Positions 15,658 to 24,776 of a DNA stretch of 64,000 bases are shown piece after piece. Numbering within the stretch: position 1 is the first letter of the stretch; every line of letters starts with the position of its first letter. A program made the translations under genes and the position numbers. This DNA comes from JBBRYB01 sp038238115 (lineage in GTDB: Bacteria > Actinomycetota > Actinomycetes > Propionibacteriales > Nocardioidaceae). The stretch covers positions 45,384 to 109,383 of the forward strand of contig JBBRYB010000013.1 in assembly GCA_038238115.1 (NCBI GenBank), written 5' to 3'. The notes under the pieces were generated by a model. It had not been told where the DNA came from. It ran no database searches and was given only the letters and a program-made list of their open reading frames with translations.

Positions 15658-15693
15658 GTCGAGGCTTAGCGGTCCGTCGAGGCTTAGCGGTGG
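15658..15693. repeat. 18-bp tandem duplication across the CHRD gene stop
   Basis: GTCGAGGCTTAGCGGTcc (15658-15675) is directly repeated at 15676-15693 with changes only in the last two bases. The second unit contains the TAA stop of the minus-strand CHRD gene. The first supplies a backup TAA in the same frame. Confidence 0.8.
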
Positions 15694-16211
15694 AGCTGCC
15701 CGCGGATCGCGCCTCCCGGGAAGGGGCCGTTGTGGATGTTGAAGTAGAAGCGCTTGGGGTGCAAGAGGATGTGGTGGATGAGCCGCTTGTGGACCTTGGT
15801 GGCGCAGCGCGCGCCACCTGTCACAGCGCCGGTGAGGTCGATCACCACGTCACCGTCAACACCAGCCCGGCCACGATGAATATGCGCAGCATTCGGCTTC
15901 TTGATGCCGTGGTAGTGCGTCCGCACGCAGACCTTGCCGGTGGCCCCGTTGAGCCTGATGGTGGCTCGTCCCATACCGTTGCGGTCGCCACCAGCCGGCT
16001 CCTTGGAACCCCGCAAGTTGGCGACCAGTTGGTGGACCTTTCCCTGACCGGCTCTGGACGAATCTGCGGAGCCTGGCGCGGCGCCCTGGGCCGAAACCGG
16101 TGCGGACAGGAGTGCCGCAATCACACAGGTGCCTGCGGCGAGTGAGACCGTGCGCAGGCCAGCCCTGGCAATGGCTCGAACGGGGTGAAGGTGAAACGAA
16201 ACTCTTGGCAT
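15684..16211 (-). CDS. Secreted CHRD domain-containing protein
   Basis: 175 aa. The N-terminus MPRVSFHLHPVRAIARAG followed by TVSLAAGTCVIAALLSAPVSAQG is a Sec signal peptide with likely cleavage after VSA or AQG. The mature part is one CHRD domain: an N-terminal strand VANLRGSKEP, then HYHGIKKPNAAHIHRGRAG in the middle, and FYFNIHNGPFPGGAIRGQL at the end. The family was named from chordin; its bacterial role is unknown. GGGAGG precedes the ATG. The stop sits in an 18-bp tandem duplication. Confidence 0.88.
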   Translation of the reverse strand: MPRVSFHLHPVRAIARAGLRTVSLAAGTCVIAALLSAPVSAQGAAPGSADSSRAGQGKVHQLVANLRGSKEPAGGDRNGMGRATIRLNGATGKVCVRTHYHGIKKPNAAHIHRGRAGVDGDVVIDLTGAVTGGARCATKVHKRLIHHILLHPKRFYFNIHNGPFPGGAIRGQLHR

Positions 16212-16389
16212 GGGGCAGCGCCTCCCTCTCTCGGCTGACTACTCTTGCCGCGCCTTCGCGCACTGTCAAGGCACCAATCTCGATGGTCGCGCGGGCGGGC
16301 TCGCGGTGGAGTCGACGGGAGCAGACACGACAGCGGCTCACCTTCCGCGTGCACAGAATGGGCCGACGACCGGCCCGCACGCGGCCCAT

Positions 16390-16401
16390 TAGGCTGCACC
16401 G
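16390..16401 (+). promoter_or_regulatory. Leaderless-type -10 element of metB
   Basis: TAGGCT at 16390-16395 is followed by exactly 6 bp and ATG 16402, without a Shine-Dalgarno sequence. Confidence 0.55.
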
Positions 16402-17556
16402 ATGGACGACGGGCAGCAGTTCGGTTTCGAGACGAGGGCAATCCACGCTGGCCAGGTGGCGGACCCCGCCACTGGTGCGGTGATGACTCCCATCTTCGCG
16501 AACAGCACCTACAAGCAGGACGGAGTCGGGGGACTGCGCGGTGGCTACGAGTACTCGCGGACCGGGAACCCCACCCGCCGGGCGCTCGAAGACTGTCTCG
16601 CCGCACTCGAAGAGGGCGCTCGGTGCGTCGCGTTCGCATCCGGTATGGCAGCCGAGGACGCGCTGATCCGCGTCGTCTGCTCACCAGGCGACCACGTCGT
16701 CATCCCGAATGACGCCTATGGCGGCACGTTTCGGCTCTTCAAGCAGGTCTTCGAGCCGTGGGGCCTCGGCCATACGTCGGCCTTCATCCACGACCCGCGG
16801 GCGATCGCGAACGCCCTGCAACCCGGACGCACCAAGATGGTGTGGATCGAGACGCCCAGCAACCCGCTGCTCGGGATCGCCGACATCGCCGCGATCGCCG
16901 AGATCGCCCACGAGGCCGGCGCACTGCTCGTCGTCGACAACACCTTCGCCACCCCCTACCTCCAGCAGCCGATCCGCTGGGGCGCAGACGTGGTCGTGCA
17001 TTCGACCACCAAGTACGCCGGCGGGCACAGCGATGTGGTGGGAGGCGCCGTCGTCACCCTCGACAAGGCCCTCGGTGAGGCGCTGGCCACGTTCCAAAAC
17101 TCGACGGGCGCGATCGCCGGTCCATTCGACGCCTACCTGGTGCTGCGCGGTCTCAAGACGCTGGCAGTCCGGATGGACCGCCACTGTTCGAGTGCGCAGC
17201 GCGTCGCCGAATTCTTGTCCACGCACGATGCTGTCAAGGATGTCTTCTATCCAGGGCTGGCCGACGCCCCCGGCCACCAGGTCGCCGCTCGGCAGATGAA
17301 GGGCTTCGGTGGGATGGTGTCGTTCCGGGTGGCAGCGGGACATGCCGCAGCTGTCGACGTCTGCAACGCGACCCGGCTCTTCACACTCGCCGAGTCGCTC
17401 GGTGGGGTGGAGTCCCTGATCGAGCTGCCCGCCGCCATGACGCACGCATCGGTGGCTGACTCGGAGTTCGCGGTGCCCGACGACCTGGTCCGAGTGTCGG
17501 TCGGCCTGGAGTCCATCGACGACCTGCTCGCCGATCTCGGCCAAGCTCTTCCGTGA
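16402..17556 (+). CDS. metB: Cystathionine gamma-synthase/lyase family enzyme
   Basis: 384 aa, Cys/Met metabolism PLP enzyme. Begins FETRAIHAGQVADPATGAVM, the usual N-terminus of actinobacterial MetB. PLP lysine is K204 in HSTTKYAGGHSDVVGG; GYEYSRTGNPTRRALE and VVDNTFATPYLQQP are conserved. Synthase versus lyase cannot be fully resolved from sequence; the N-terminus and length favour synthase (O-succinyl- or O-acetylhomoserine to cystathionine). The MutL-type gene follows 16 bp downstream and may be co-transcribed. Confidence 0.88.
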   Translation: MDDGQQFGFETRAIHAGQVADPATGAVMTPIFANSTYKQDGVGGLRGGYEYSRTGNPTRRALEDCLAALEEGARCVAFASGMAAEDALIRVVCSPGDHVVIPNDAYGGTFRLFKQVFEPWGLGHTSAFIHDPRAIANALQPGRTKMVWIETPSNPLLGIADIAAIAEIAHEAGALLVVDNTFATPYLQQPIRWGADVVVHSTTKYAGGHSDVVGGAVVTLDKALGEALATFQNSTGAIAGPFDAYLVLRGLKTLAVRMDRHCSSAQRVAEFLSTHDAVKDVFYPGLADAPGHQVAARQMKGFGGMVSFRVAAGHAAAVDVCNATRLFTLAESLGGVESLIELPAAMTHASVADSEFAVPDDLVRVSVGLESIDDLLADLGQALP

Positions 17557-17572
17557 GCCGTCCGACGAGCCA

Positions 17573-18991
17573 GTGAGCCGCTCCACCGGAGGGACACGCT
17601 TTCCACCACGGTCACCGCACAGCGCCGAGCTCGTCTACTGCGTGGACTTCGGCTCGACCTTCACCAAGGCGGCGCTGGTGGACACGGGGACAGGCAGGCT
17701 GGTGGGCACGGCGAGCCATCGGACCACCATCGACACCGACCTGCTCGACGGCTGGGATGTGCTGCGTGGCGAGCTCCAGCCCCTGGCGGGCACAGCCGAC
17801 GTACCAGTGCTCGCCTGCTCGTCAGCGGGTGGTGGCCTTCGGATCTCCGTGGTCGGCAATGAGGAGCTCGTCACCGCTGAGGCGGGACGGCGGGTGGCGT
17901 TGTCGAGCGGCGCCAGGGTCGTGCACGTCTCGTCCGGGGACTTCCAGGAGGACCAGTTCCGGGCGAGCGCTGCGGACGTGGTGCTCCTGGTCGGAGGCAC
18001 CGACGGGGGAAACGCGGAGGTGATCTGCGCGAATGCGGCCGCGCTCGTCAAGGCCAACTGGCGTGGTCCGGTGGTCCTGGCCGGAAACGCCGAGGCTGTG
18101 GACGAGATCACCGCCCTCTTCACACGGTCCAACGTCGCCTTCGTCGTGGCCGACAACGTAGTGCCGCAGATCGGTGTGCTCCGGCCGCACGGCGCACGCC
18201 GGGCGATCCGGGAGATGTTCCTGGCTCACGTGATCAGCGGCAAGCACCTCTCGAAGCGGGCCGACTTCACGGACATGGTGATAGGCGCGACACCCGATGT
18301 CGTGCTGACGGCGGTCGAGCTTCTCGCCGGCGGCTGTGGCCCGGGTCGGCCGGGCGCCGGAGATGTGGTGGTCGTCGACGTGGGCGGTGCGACGACTGAC
18401 GTGCATTCGGTGACCCGCCTTGACCCGGAGGACTCCGGGCTGGCACGGGAGGTTGTTGCCACGGTTCCGGTCAGCCGAACCGTCGAAGGTGACCTCGGGA
18501 TGCGCTGGAGCGCCGTACCCACCATCGACGCCGCCGAGGCGGCTGGTCTCGGCGTCGGGGGCGGACTGCGGTATGCCGCCGAGGCACGTCGGGCCGACCC
18601 CGGCCTGGTGCCCACGACCCCCGACGCCCGGGCCGCAGATCTCGCCATCGCAGCGGCGGCGGCGACGCTCGCCGTACGCAGACACGCCGGACGTCAACAA
18701 GTCGCCTTCAGTCCGACCGGCCGCCTTCTCGAGCGCACCGGCAAGGACTTACGCGAGGTGGATCTGCTGGTGGGCTCCGGGGGAGTGCTGCGCCACAGCA
18801 GCGACGCCGAGGCGTTCTCCGTGCTTGCCGCGGTCACCGGAGACCTCGTGTCGGGCGGGTGGCTCGTCCCCCGCGCGCCACGCGTCGTGATCGACCGCGA
18901 CTACGTGTTGGCCGCTGCCGGCCTCCTCATGCGGGACCATCCGCTCGCCGCTCATCGCCTGGTGACCAGCCTCTGGCAACCAGACGCATGA
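17573..18991 (+). CDS. MutL/GlmL-type ASKHA ATPase
   Basis: 472 aa from GTG 17573. The ASKHA ATPase fold is evident from the phosphate-1 motif LVYCVDFGSTFTKAALVDTG (about 20-39) and the phosphate-2-like DVVVVDVGGATTDVHSV near 265. ACSSAGGGLRISVVG and LLVGGTDGGN are characteristic of the glutamate mutase L family, proteins encoded beside B12-dependent carbon-skeleton mutases and thought to act as their reactivating chaperones. No mutase gene is nearby; it directly follows metB. Its partner here is unknown. Confidence 0.82.
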   Translation: MSRSTGGTRFPPRSPHSAELVYCVDFGSTFTKAALVDTGTGRLVGTASHRTTIDTDLLDGWDVLRGELQPLAGTADVPVLACSSAGGGLRISVVGNEELVTAEAGRRVALSSGARVVHVSSGDFQEDQFRASAADVVLLVGGTDGGNAEVICANAAALVKANWRGPVVLAGNAEAVDEITALFTRSNVAFVVADNVVPQIGVLRPHGARRAIREMFLAHVISGKHLSKRADFTDMVIGATPDVVLTAVELLAGGCGPGRPGAGDVVVVDVGGATTDVHSVTRLDPEDSGLAREVVATVPVSRTVEGDLGMRWSAVPTIDAAEAAGLGVGGGLRYAAEARRADPGLVPTTPDARAADLAIAAAAATLAVRRHAGRQQVAFSPTGRLLERTGKDLREVDLLVGSGGVLRHSSDAEAFSVLAAVTGDLVSGGWLVPRAPRVVIDRDYVLAAAGLLMRDHPLAAHRLVTSLWQPDA

Positions 18992-19022
18992 GGCAGTTCG
19001 GCGCAAAGACGTCGACCTCGAC

Positions 19023-20600
19023 CTAGTGCGCGACGGCGATCTCCTGAGGTGCCTGACCGGACTCGTCGGTGGGGTCGGCGTCGCGGGCCTTGAGTGGCAC
19101 CTCGCGGATGAAGAATGACACCACGAGAGCGACGACCACCACGGGGACGGCCCACAAGAAGACGTCGTGCAGCGACTCGGCGAAGCCATTGAGGACCAGG
19201 CCTCGCACCGGCTCGGGCAGGGCCTGGATCGCCGTGACGTCGTTGCTGTTCACGCCGGCGCTGCCCACGCCTGGTCCTCCCCTGCCCGCGAACTGCTCAG
19301 AGAGGTGGACGGCGAGCCGACTTGTCAGGATCGCCCCGAACACCGCGGCCCCGAACGTTCCGCCCATGGAGCGGAAGAACGCCACTGAGCTGGTTGCCGT
19401 GCCCATGTGCCGCCTGTCGACCGCATTCTGCACGATTGTCACGATGATCTGCATGCTCAACCCGAGTCCCGCTCCGAAGACGTAGACGTAGAGACCGGCC
19501 TGCCAGTACGGCGTGTCGACGCCCAGCGTCGAGAGGAGCAGCAGCGCGGTGATCACGACGGCCGCGCCGAGGATCGGGAAAATCTTGTAGCGGCCGGTGC
19601 GGCTCATGGTGATGCCGGACGAGATGGAGGTGGAGAAGATCCCGACGACCATCGGCAATAGGGCCAGTCCCGACTCGGTCGGGCTCATGCCCTGGACCAC
19701 CTGGAGGTAGACGGGCAGGAAGATGATGCCGCCGAACATCGCGAAGCCGACGATGAAGCTGTAGAGGTTCGCTGTGCTGAACACCGAGATGCGGAAGAGC
19801 TCGAGCGGGATGATCGGTTCCGCCGCGCGAGACTCGACGAAGACGAACACTGCGGTCAGGGCGACTCCGGCAGAGACGAGTCCCAGCGCCAGCGACGAGC
19901 CCCAGCCGTGGTCGGGCCCGGCCCAGGTGGTGAACAGCAGGAAGGAGCTGACCGCCCCGACGATCGTGGCGGCGCCGAGGTAGTCGATGACGTGGTCACG
20001 GCGTACGTGGGGGATCTTGAGCGCGGTCGTGGTCACGACGAGCGCAACCAGGCCGATCGGGATGTTGATGTAGAAGATCCATCGCCAGCCGGGACCGTCG
20101 GCGAAGAATCCGCCGAGCACCGGCCCGAGCACGCTGGAGGTGCCGAACACGGCCCCGAAGTAGCCACCGTAGCGGCCGCGCTCGCGTGGGGGGACGACGT
20201 CACCCATGGTGGCGAGGGCAAGCGCGAACAGACCGCCGCCGCCCAGGCCCTGCACCGCGCGGAACGCGATCAGCTCGCCGATGCCCTGGGCAGCGCCTGC
20301 CATCAGCGAGCCCACGAGGAACGTGACGATGGCCGCCTGGAAGATGATCTTGCGGCCGTAGAGGTCGGAGATCTTCCCCCACAGCGGCGTAGAAGCGGTC
20401 TGGGTGAGGAGGTACGCGGTGACGACCCACGACAGCTTGTCGAGCCCGCCGAGCTCGCTGGTGATGCGGGGAAGCGCCGTACCGACGATCGACTGGTCGA
20501 GCGCCGCGAGGAACATCCCGGCCATCAGCCCGCCCATCACGACGAGGATCTGACGATGGGTGAGGTATCCCTGCGAGTCGGGGATAGGGGTCTCGGTCAT
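19023..20600 (-). CDS. MFS drug-efflux transporter, DHA2 (EmrB/QacA) type
   Basis: 525 aa with about 14 hydrophobic segments. Motif C-like AALDQSIVGTALPRITSELG (about 32-51) is diagnostic of DHA2 proton-coupled multidrug exporters. Motif A is WGKISDLYGRKIIFQ. VVPPRERGRYGGYFGAVFGT is also conserved. Its ATG at 20600 overlaps the marR stop by 4 bp (ATGA), so a MarR repressor and its efflux target form one operon. Convergent with the MutL-type gene. Confidence 0.92.
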   Translation of the reverse strand: MTETPIPDSQGYLTHRQILVVMGGLMAGMFLAALDQSIVGTALPRITSELGGLDKLSWVVTAYLLTQTASTPLWGKISDLYGRKIIFQAAIVTFLVGSLMAGAAQGIGELIAFRAVQGLGGGGLFALALATMGDVVPPRERGRYGGYFGAVFGTSSVLGPVLGGFFADGPGWRWIFYINIPIGLVALVVTTTALKIPHVRRDHVIDYLGAATIVGAVSSFLLFTTWAGPDHGWGSSLALGLVSAGVALTAVFVFVESRAAEPIIPLELFRISVFSTANLYSFIVGFAMFGGIIFLPVYLQVVQGMSPTESGLALLPMVVGIFSTSISSGITMSRTGRYKIFPILGAAVVITALLLLSTLGVDTPYWQAGLYVYVFGAGLGLSMQIIVTIVQNAVDRRHMGTATSSVAFFRSMGGTFGAAVFGAILTSRLAVHLSEQFAGRGGPGVGSAGVNSNDVTAIQALPEPVRGLVLNGFAESLHDVFLWAVPVVVVALVVSFFIREVPLKARDADPTDESGQAPQEIAVAH

Positions 20601-21121
20601 GACTGTGCCGTTTCTCGTACAGGGGTGGATGGGTCAAGGCTCTGGGCCGCGTCGCGGTCGTTGGCCTCGCGCAGGTCGCTGGCGAGGCGGGTGAGCAGGC
20701 TCTGAAGCTGCGCGCGGTCGCTCGGCTTCCACGGCTTCAGCGCGGCCTGGATGCGCTCGAAACGGCGGCGGAATGCGGCCTGCATCGTGGCGCGCCCGTC
20801 CGCGCTGAGCTGGACGAGGCAGGCGCGGCCGTCGGCCGGGTCGGGCGTGCGCTCGACGATGCCCTTGTCCTCGAGCTGCTTGATCTGCCGGCTCACCGTG
20901 GAGGCGTCGAGCTCGACCTTGGCGGCGAGGTCGGAGACCCGCATAGCCTGGTGAACCATCAGCTGCTTGGCGAGCGGGAACGTCGAGGGGTCGACTTGGT
21001 CCTCCGGATGGCGGGTACGCAGCCGACGCCCAGCCTGCATCAGCAGCATGATCACGGCCTCTTCGGGAGACTGTGGATCGATCAAAGTCGTCGATGGGTC
21101 CGCGGAAGCGCTTGGTTGCAT
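20597..21121 (-). CDS. MarR-family transcriptional repressor
   Basis: 174 aa. The winged helix-turn-helix spans about residues 45-130: LAAKVELDASTVSRQIKQLE is the recognition helix region and GIVERTPDPADGRACLVQLS the wing, with the family's DPxDxR signature. It probably represses itself and the downstream MFS exporter until an aromatic or drug ligand binds. The start ATG 21121 lies inside a palindrome and 6 bp after TATGTT, so it appears to be translated leaderless. Confidence 0.92.
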   Translation of the reverse strand: MQPSASADPSTTLIDPQSPEEAVIMLLMQAGRRLRTRHPEDQVDPSTFPLAKQLMVHQAMRVSDLAAKVELDASTVSRQIKQLEDKGIVERTPDPADGRACLVQLSADGRATMQAAFRRRFERIQAALKPWKPSDRAQLQSLLTRLASDLREANDRDAAQSLDPSTPVRETAQS

Positions 21122-21157
21122 GTTGCAAACATATATCTAGATGCGTGTCTCATGCAA
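21116..21157 (-). promoter_or_regulatory. marR promoter with palindromic operator over the start codon
   Basis: TTGCA-TGT-TGCAA (21116-21128) is a perfect inverted repeat covering the marR ATG. A related arm CATGCAA lies at 21151-21157, and TTGCATG/CATGCAA flank the promoter. On the minus strand TTGCAT (21157-21152) and a TATGTT hexamer 6 bp before ATG could be the -35 and -10. Spacing of TTGCAA-type boxes suits MarR autoregulation. Confidence 0.6.
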
Positions 21158-21184
21158 GTTTTACCTGGCGACGGGCCCGCGATC

Positions 21185-21196
21185 TAGGGTGTCTCT
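21185..21196 (+). promoter_or_regulatory. Leaderless-type -10 element of ilvA
   Basis: TAGGGT (21185-21190) then exactly 6 bp to ATG 21197; no Shine-Dalgarno sequence. Confidence 0.55.
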
Positions 21197-22420
21197 ATGA
21201 GCACCGACGAGGTCCCGACGGTCACGCTGGCCGACATCCTGGCCGCGCGCGAGGCGTTGCAGGGCACGTCCCTGGTCACCCCCATGGAAGGGTCGCGCTG
21301 GCTCGACGCGCTCACCGGGGAGCAGGTCAAGATCAAGTGCGAGAACCTGCAGCGCACCGGCTCGTTCAAGATCCGCGGCGCCTACCTACGCATCTCCAAG
21401 CTCAGCGCTCCCGAACGAGCCCGCGGCGTCGTCGCGGCGAGCGCGGGCAACCACGCGCAGGGGGTCGCCCTCGCCGCGCAGCTGCTCGGCATCAAGGCCA
21501 CGGTCTTCATGCCCAACGGGGCTCCGATCCCCAAGGAGAAGGCGACCCGCGCCTATGGAGCCCACGTGGAGTTCGTGGGGACGACGATCGACGAGTGCCT
21601 GGTGGCCGCGCGGGCGTTCGAAGCCGAGACCGGCGCCGTGCTGATCCACCCCTTCGACCACGTCGACATCGTGGCCGGGCAGGGTACGTGTGGTCTTGAG
21701 ATCCTGGCGCAGGCGCCGCAGGTCCAGACCGTCATCGTCCCGACTGGCGGCGGTGGCTTCCTCGCCGGTATTGCGCTGGCGATCAAGGCCCAACGCCCCG
21801 ACGTGTGTGTCGTCGGCGTGCAGGCCGAGTCGGCCGCCGCCTATCCGGCCTCACTCGAGGCGGGTCAGCCCGTTGCGCTGGCGAGCATGACGACGATGGC
21901 AGACGGCATCGCCGTGGGATGCCCGGGCGCCATACCGTTCGCCGCCGTCCAGCAGGTCGTCGACGAGATCCGCACCGTGTCGGAGGAGTCGATGTCCAAG
22001 GCGCTGCTCGTCTTGATGGAGCGCGCCAAGGTCGTCGTCGAGCCCGCCGGAGCCGCCGCCGTGGCAGCACTGATGGACGCGCCCCACGACTTCAGGGGGC
22101 CGATCGTGGCGGTGCTCTCGGGCGGGAACATCGACCCGATCCTGCTGATGCGCGTGCTCAGGCACGGCATGGCCGCCCAGGGCCGCTACCTTGCCATCCG
22201 ATGTCGGATCTCCGACAAGCCCGGTGGCCTCGCCCGGCTCCTGACCACGCTCAGTGACGCCGAGGCCAATGTGCTCGACGTCATCCATGAGCGCACCTCC
22301 GAGTCACTGCCGCTCGACCAGGTCGAGGTGGGGCTGCAGATGGAGATGCGAGGCCTCGAGCACAGCAAGGCGGTTCTCGGAAAGCTCCGCGCCGGTGGCT
22401 ACGACGTGCGCATGGTCTGA
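21197..22420 (+). CDS. ilvA: Threonine ammonia-lyase with ACT domain
   Basis: 407 aa. PLP-dependent deamination of threonine to 2-oxobutyrate, first step to isoleucine. PLP lysine is K58 in RTGSFKIRGAYLRI; the phosphate loop is PTGGGGFLAGIA near 179; AASAGNHAQGVALAA is conserved. One C-terminal ACT domain (about 330-407, RISDKPGGLARLLTTLSDAE) matches the short TdcB/IlvA type. Whether it is the biosynthetic or catabolic form is unclear; single ACT and backbone location favour a biosynthetic role. Divergent from marR. Confidence 0.92.
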   Translation: MSTDEVPTVTLADILAAREALQGTSLVTPMEGSRWLDALTGEQVKIKCENLQRTGSFKIRGAYLRISKLSAPERARGVVAASAGNHAQGVALAAQLLGIKATVFMPNGAPIPKEKATRAYGAHVEFVGTTIDECLVAARAFEAETGAVLIHPFDHVDIVAGQGTCGLEILAQAPQVQTVIVPTGGGGFLAGIALAIKAQRPDVCVVGVQAESAAAYPASLEAGQPVALASMTTMADGIAVGCPGAIPFAAVQQVVDEIRTVSEESMSKALLVLMERAKVVVEPAGAAAVAALMDAPHDFRGPIVAVLSGGNIDPILLMRVLRHGMAAQGRYLAIRCRISDKPGGLARLLTTLSDAEANVLDVIHERTSESLPLDQVEVGLQMEMRGLEHSKAVLGKLRAGGYDVRMV

Positions 22421-22511
22421 ACGAAGTCTCAGCGCTGCCGGTGACGGCGGTCGCCAGCTTGTCGGCGGCTGGCGGTAGAAACAGTGTCCTGCGAGTGCAC
22501 CGACCCAGAGG

Positions 22512-23297
22512 TTGGGGCACGACGTCGTCCGTGAAGCCGACGTCGTACGCCGCTCGATCGGGCTGTCCGGCCAGTACTCCGCCGTCGACGACAACCTCAC
22601 CGGCCAGGAGAATCTCTGGCTGTTCGGGCGCCTCTACGGCCTCTCGCCGCCGGTGGCCAAAGCGAGGGCGGCTGAGTTGCTCGACGTCTTCGACCTCTCC
22701 GATGCCGCTGACCGGGTGGCCAAGACCTACTCGGGAGGAATGAAGCGCCGACTCGACCTCGCCGGTGCCCTCGTGGCGTCACCGTCAGTTCTCTTCCTCG
22801 ACGAGCCGACGACGGGCCTCGACCCCCGAAGCCGGATGGACCTGTGGGAGGTCATCCGCGACCGGGTCCGAGGCGGAACGACGCTCCTGCTGACCACCCA
22901 GTACCGGGAGGAGGCAGACGCGCTCGCCGATCTGATTGCGGTGATCGATCTCGGGCGGTTCATCGCGCAGGGCTCGTCGGACGAGCTCAAGTCGCAGCTC
23001 GGCGGCGAGCGGATCGAGATCATCGTTCGAGACGCTGACCAGATCGGTATTGCCCGCGAGATCCTCGCCCGCGACGCCGCCGGTGAGCTCAGCGTCGACG
23101 AGAAGACCCGCAGGTTGTCCGCGCCCATCGTGGGCGGCTCGCAGGTGCTGATCACTGTCATCCGTCAGTTCGATGCGGCGTCCATCGGCATCGACGACGT
23201 GGCCCTGCGACGCCCGACGCTGGACGACGTCTTCTTGAGCCTGACCGGGCATGGCGCGGCGGAGTCCCACCTGAAGACAACCCAGGAGGCACGATGA
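22512..23297 (+). pseudogene. DrrA-type ABC exporter ATPase, N-terminus deleted
   Basis: Encodes the C-terminal two thirds of a daunorubicin-type ATPase: GHDVVREADVVRRSIGLSGQ, signature TYSGGMKRRLDLAGAL, Walker B VLFLDEPTTGLDP, then TTQYREEADALADLIAVI. The first roughly 70 residues of the family, including Walker A, are absent; the upstream 90 bp show no trace of them. Without Walker A it cannot hydrolyse ATP. It overlaps the permease gene by 4 bp, as in intact drrAB operons. A deletion remnant is the best reading. Confidence 0.85.
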
Positions 23298-24137
23298 CCA
23301 CCGTCGAGCAGGCGAGTCCTCGCCAGCAGAAGTCCGCCAACCTGGTCGGCGACGCCCTGTTGATGGCATGGCGCAACCTCAAACAGATTCCGCGAGTGCC
23401 CGACAAGCTCATGTACGGCACGATCCAGCCGATCATGTTCGTGCTGCTGTTTGCCTATGTGTTCGGAGGGGCCATCCCGGTCCCGGGATACGCGTTCGAC
23501 CCGTTGATCTACCGGAAGTTCCTGATGGCCGGCATCTTCGCCCAGACGATGGCCTTCGCGGTGGCCTCGGCCTCCGTCGGCCTGGCCGACGATATGCAGA
23601 AGGGCCTGATCGACCGCTTTCGCTCGTTCCCGATCCATCGCTCGGCGGTGATCGCCGGACGGGTCGTGGGCGACCTCGTCTTCACCGCCTTCATCATGTT
23701 CGTGATGGTCGTGTGCGGCCTGTTCGTCGGCTGGCGCATCGAGGCGGGGCCCTTCCACGCGGTGGCAGCCTTCGCGCTGCTCATGTTCTTCGCGTTCGCC
23801 ATGCTCTGGATCGGTGCCTTGATCGGCTTGTCGGTGTCGTCGGTCGAGGTGGCGGCCTCAGCAGGCCTCATCTGGCCTTTTCCGGTGACGTTCGTGTCCA
23901 ACATCTTCGTGCCACCAAACGGACTGCCCGCCTTCCTCAAGCCCGTCGCCGCGTGGAACCCGCTGTCAGCGGTGACGTCCGCCTGCCGAGACCTCTTCGG
24001 CAACCCCAACCCGTTCGCCACGAACGGGCTTCCCCGCCCAGCACCCCGCGCTGCTCGCTGTGATCTACTGCGTGGCGATCACGGTCATCTTCGTGCCGCT
24101 GGCGATCCGCAAGTACGCCCACGCCACGACCCGTTGA
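23294..24137 (+). pseudogene. DrrB-type ABC exporter permease, frameshifted near its 3' end
   Basis: ABC-2 permease: LLMAWRNLKQIPRVPDKLMY, then FLMAGIFAQTMAFAVASASV, GLADDMQKGLIDRFRSFPIH, with about six hydrophobic segments. Homology changes frame at 24026-24028, where one extra G gives NGLPRP in place of NGFPAQ. In the shifted frame HPALLAVIYCVAITVIFVPL and IRKYAHATTR lead to a TGA at 24135-24137. The unshifted frame instead runs on to 24292, antisense to greA. Together with the truncated ATPase, this is a decayed exporter operon. Confidence 0.82.
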
Positions 24138-24166
24138 GTGGCGGCAAGGGCTCCGCCGACGCGTCG

Positions 24167-24676
24167 CTAGCCCGTGAAGGGCTTCGCCGCCACGATCTCG
24201 ACCTGCACCGAGCGACCGTTGGGGGCGGTGTACTCGGCGGTGTCGCCGGGCAGCTTCCCGACGATCGCCGAGCCGAGCGGCGACTGGGGTGAGTAGACGC
24301 TCATCTCGACGGTTGCGTCGAGCGCCAGCACCTCGCGTGCTCCGAGCAGGAACGTTTCCGTCTCGGAGTCGCCGCCGAACTTCACGGTGACCTCCATCCC
24401 GGCCTCGATCACTCCGTCGCCGGCCGGAGTCTCCCCTACCCGCGCGCGGCCGAGCATGTCCTCGAGCTGGACGATGCGAGACTCCGTCTTGCTCTGCTCC
24501 TCGCGGGCGGCATGGTATCCGCCGTTCTCACGGAGGTCACCCTCCTCGCGAGCGTCGGCGATGCGTCTCGAGATCTCGGCGCGGGCCGGGCCCTTGAGGT
24601 GCCGCAGCTCCGCGGAGAGACGGTCGTAGGCCTCCTGTGTGAGCCAGATGGCGCTGGCGGCGGCGGGCTGCGTCAC
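24167..24676 (-). CDS. greA: Transcription elongation factor GreA
   Basis: 169 aa from GTG 24676, which has AAGGAG seven bases upstream; a longer frame to 24724 lacks this. Rescues backtracked RNA polymerase by stimulating transcript cleavage. The N-terminal coiled coil (about 8-85) carries the acidic tip in ADAREEGDLRENGGYHAARE. The C-terminal FKBP-like domain has YSPQSPLGSAIVGKLPGDT. Convergent with the decayed drr operon. Confidence 0.95.
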   Translation of the reverse strand: MTQPAAASAIWLTQEAYDRLSAELRHLKGPARAEISRRIADAREEGDLRENGGYHAAREEQSKTESRIVQLEDMLGRARVGETPAGDGVIEAGMEVTVKFGGDSETETFLLGAREVLALDATVEMSVYSPQSPLGSAIVGKLPGDTAEYTAPNGRSVQVEIVAAKPFTG

Positions 24677-24776
24677 GGGTGTGCTCCTTGCTCGCGGGCA
24701 GATCTGAATCCGTCGACCACCCATGGGGAAGGACAGAGGCTATCAACAGATCGCCCCGCGTCCGCAATCGTGGGCG

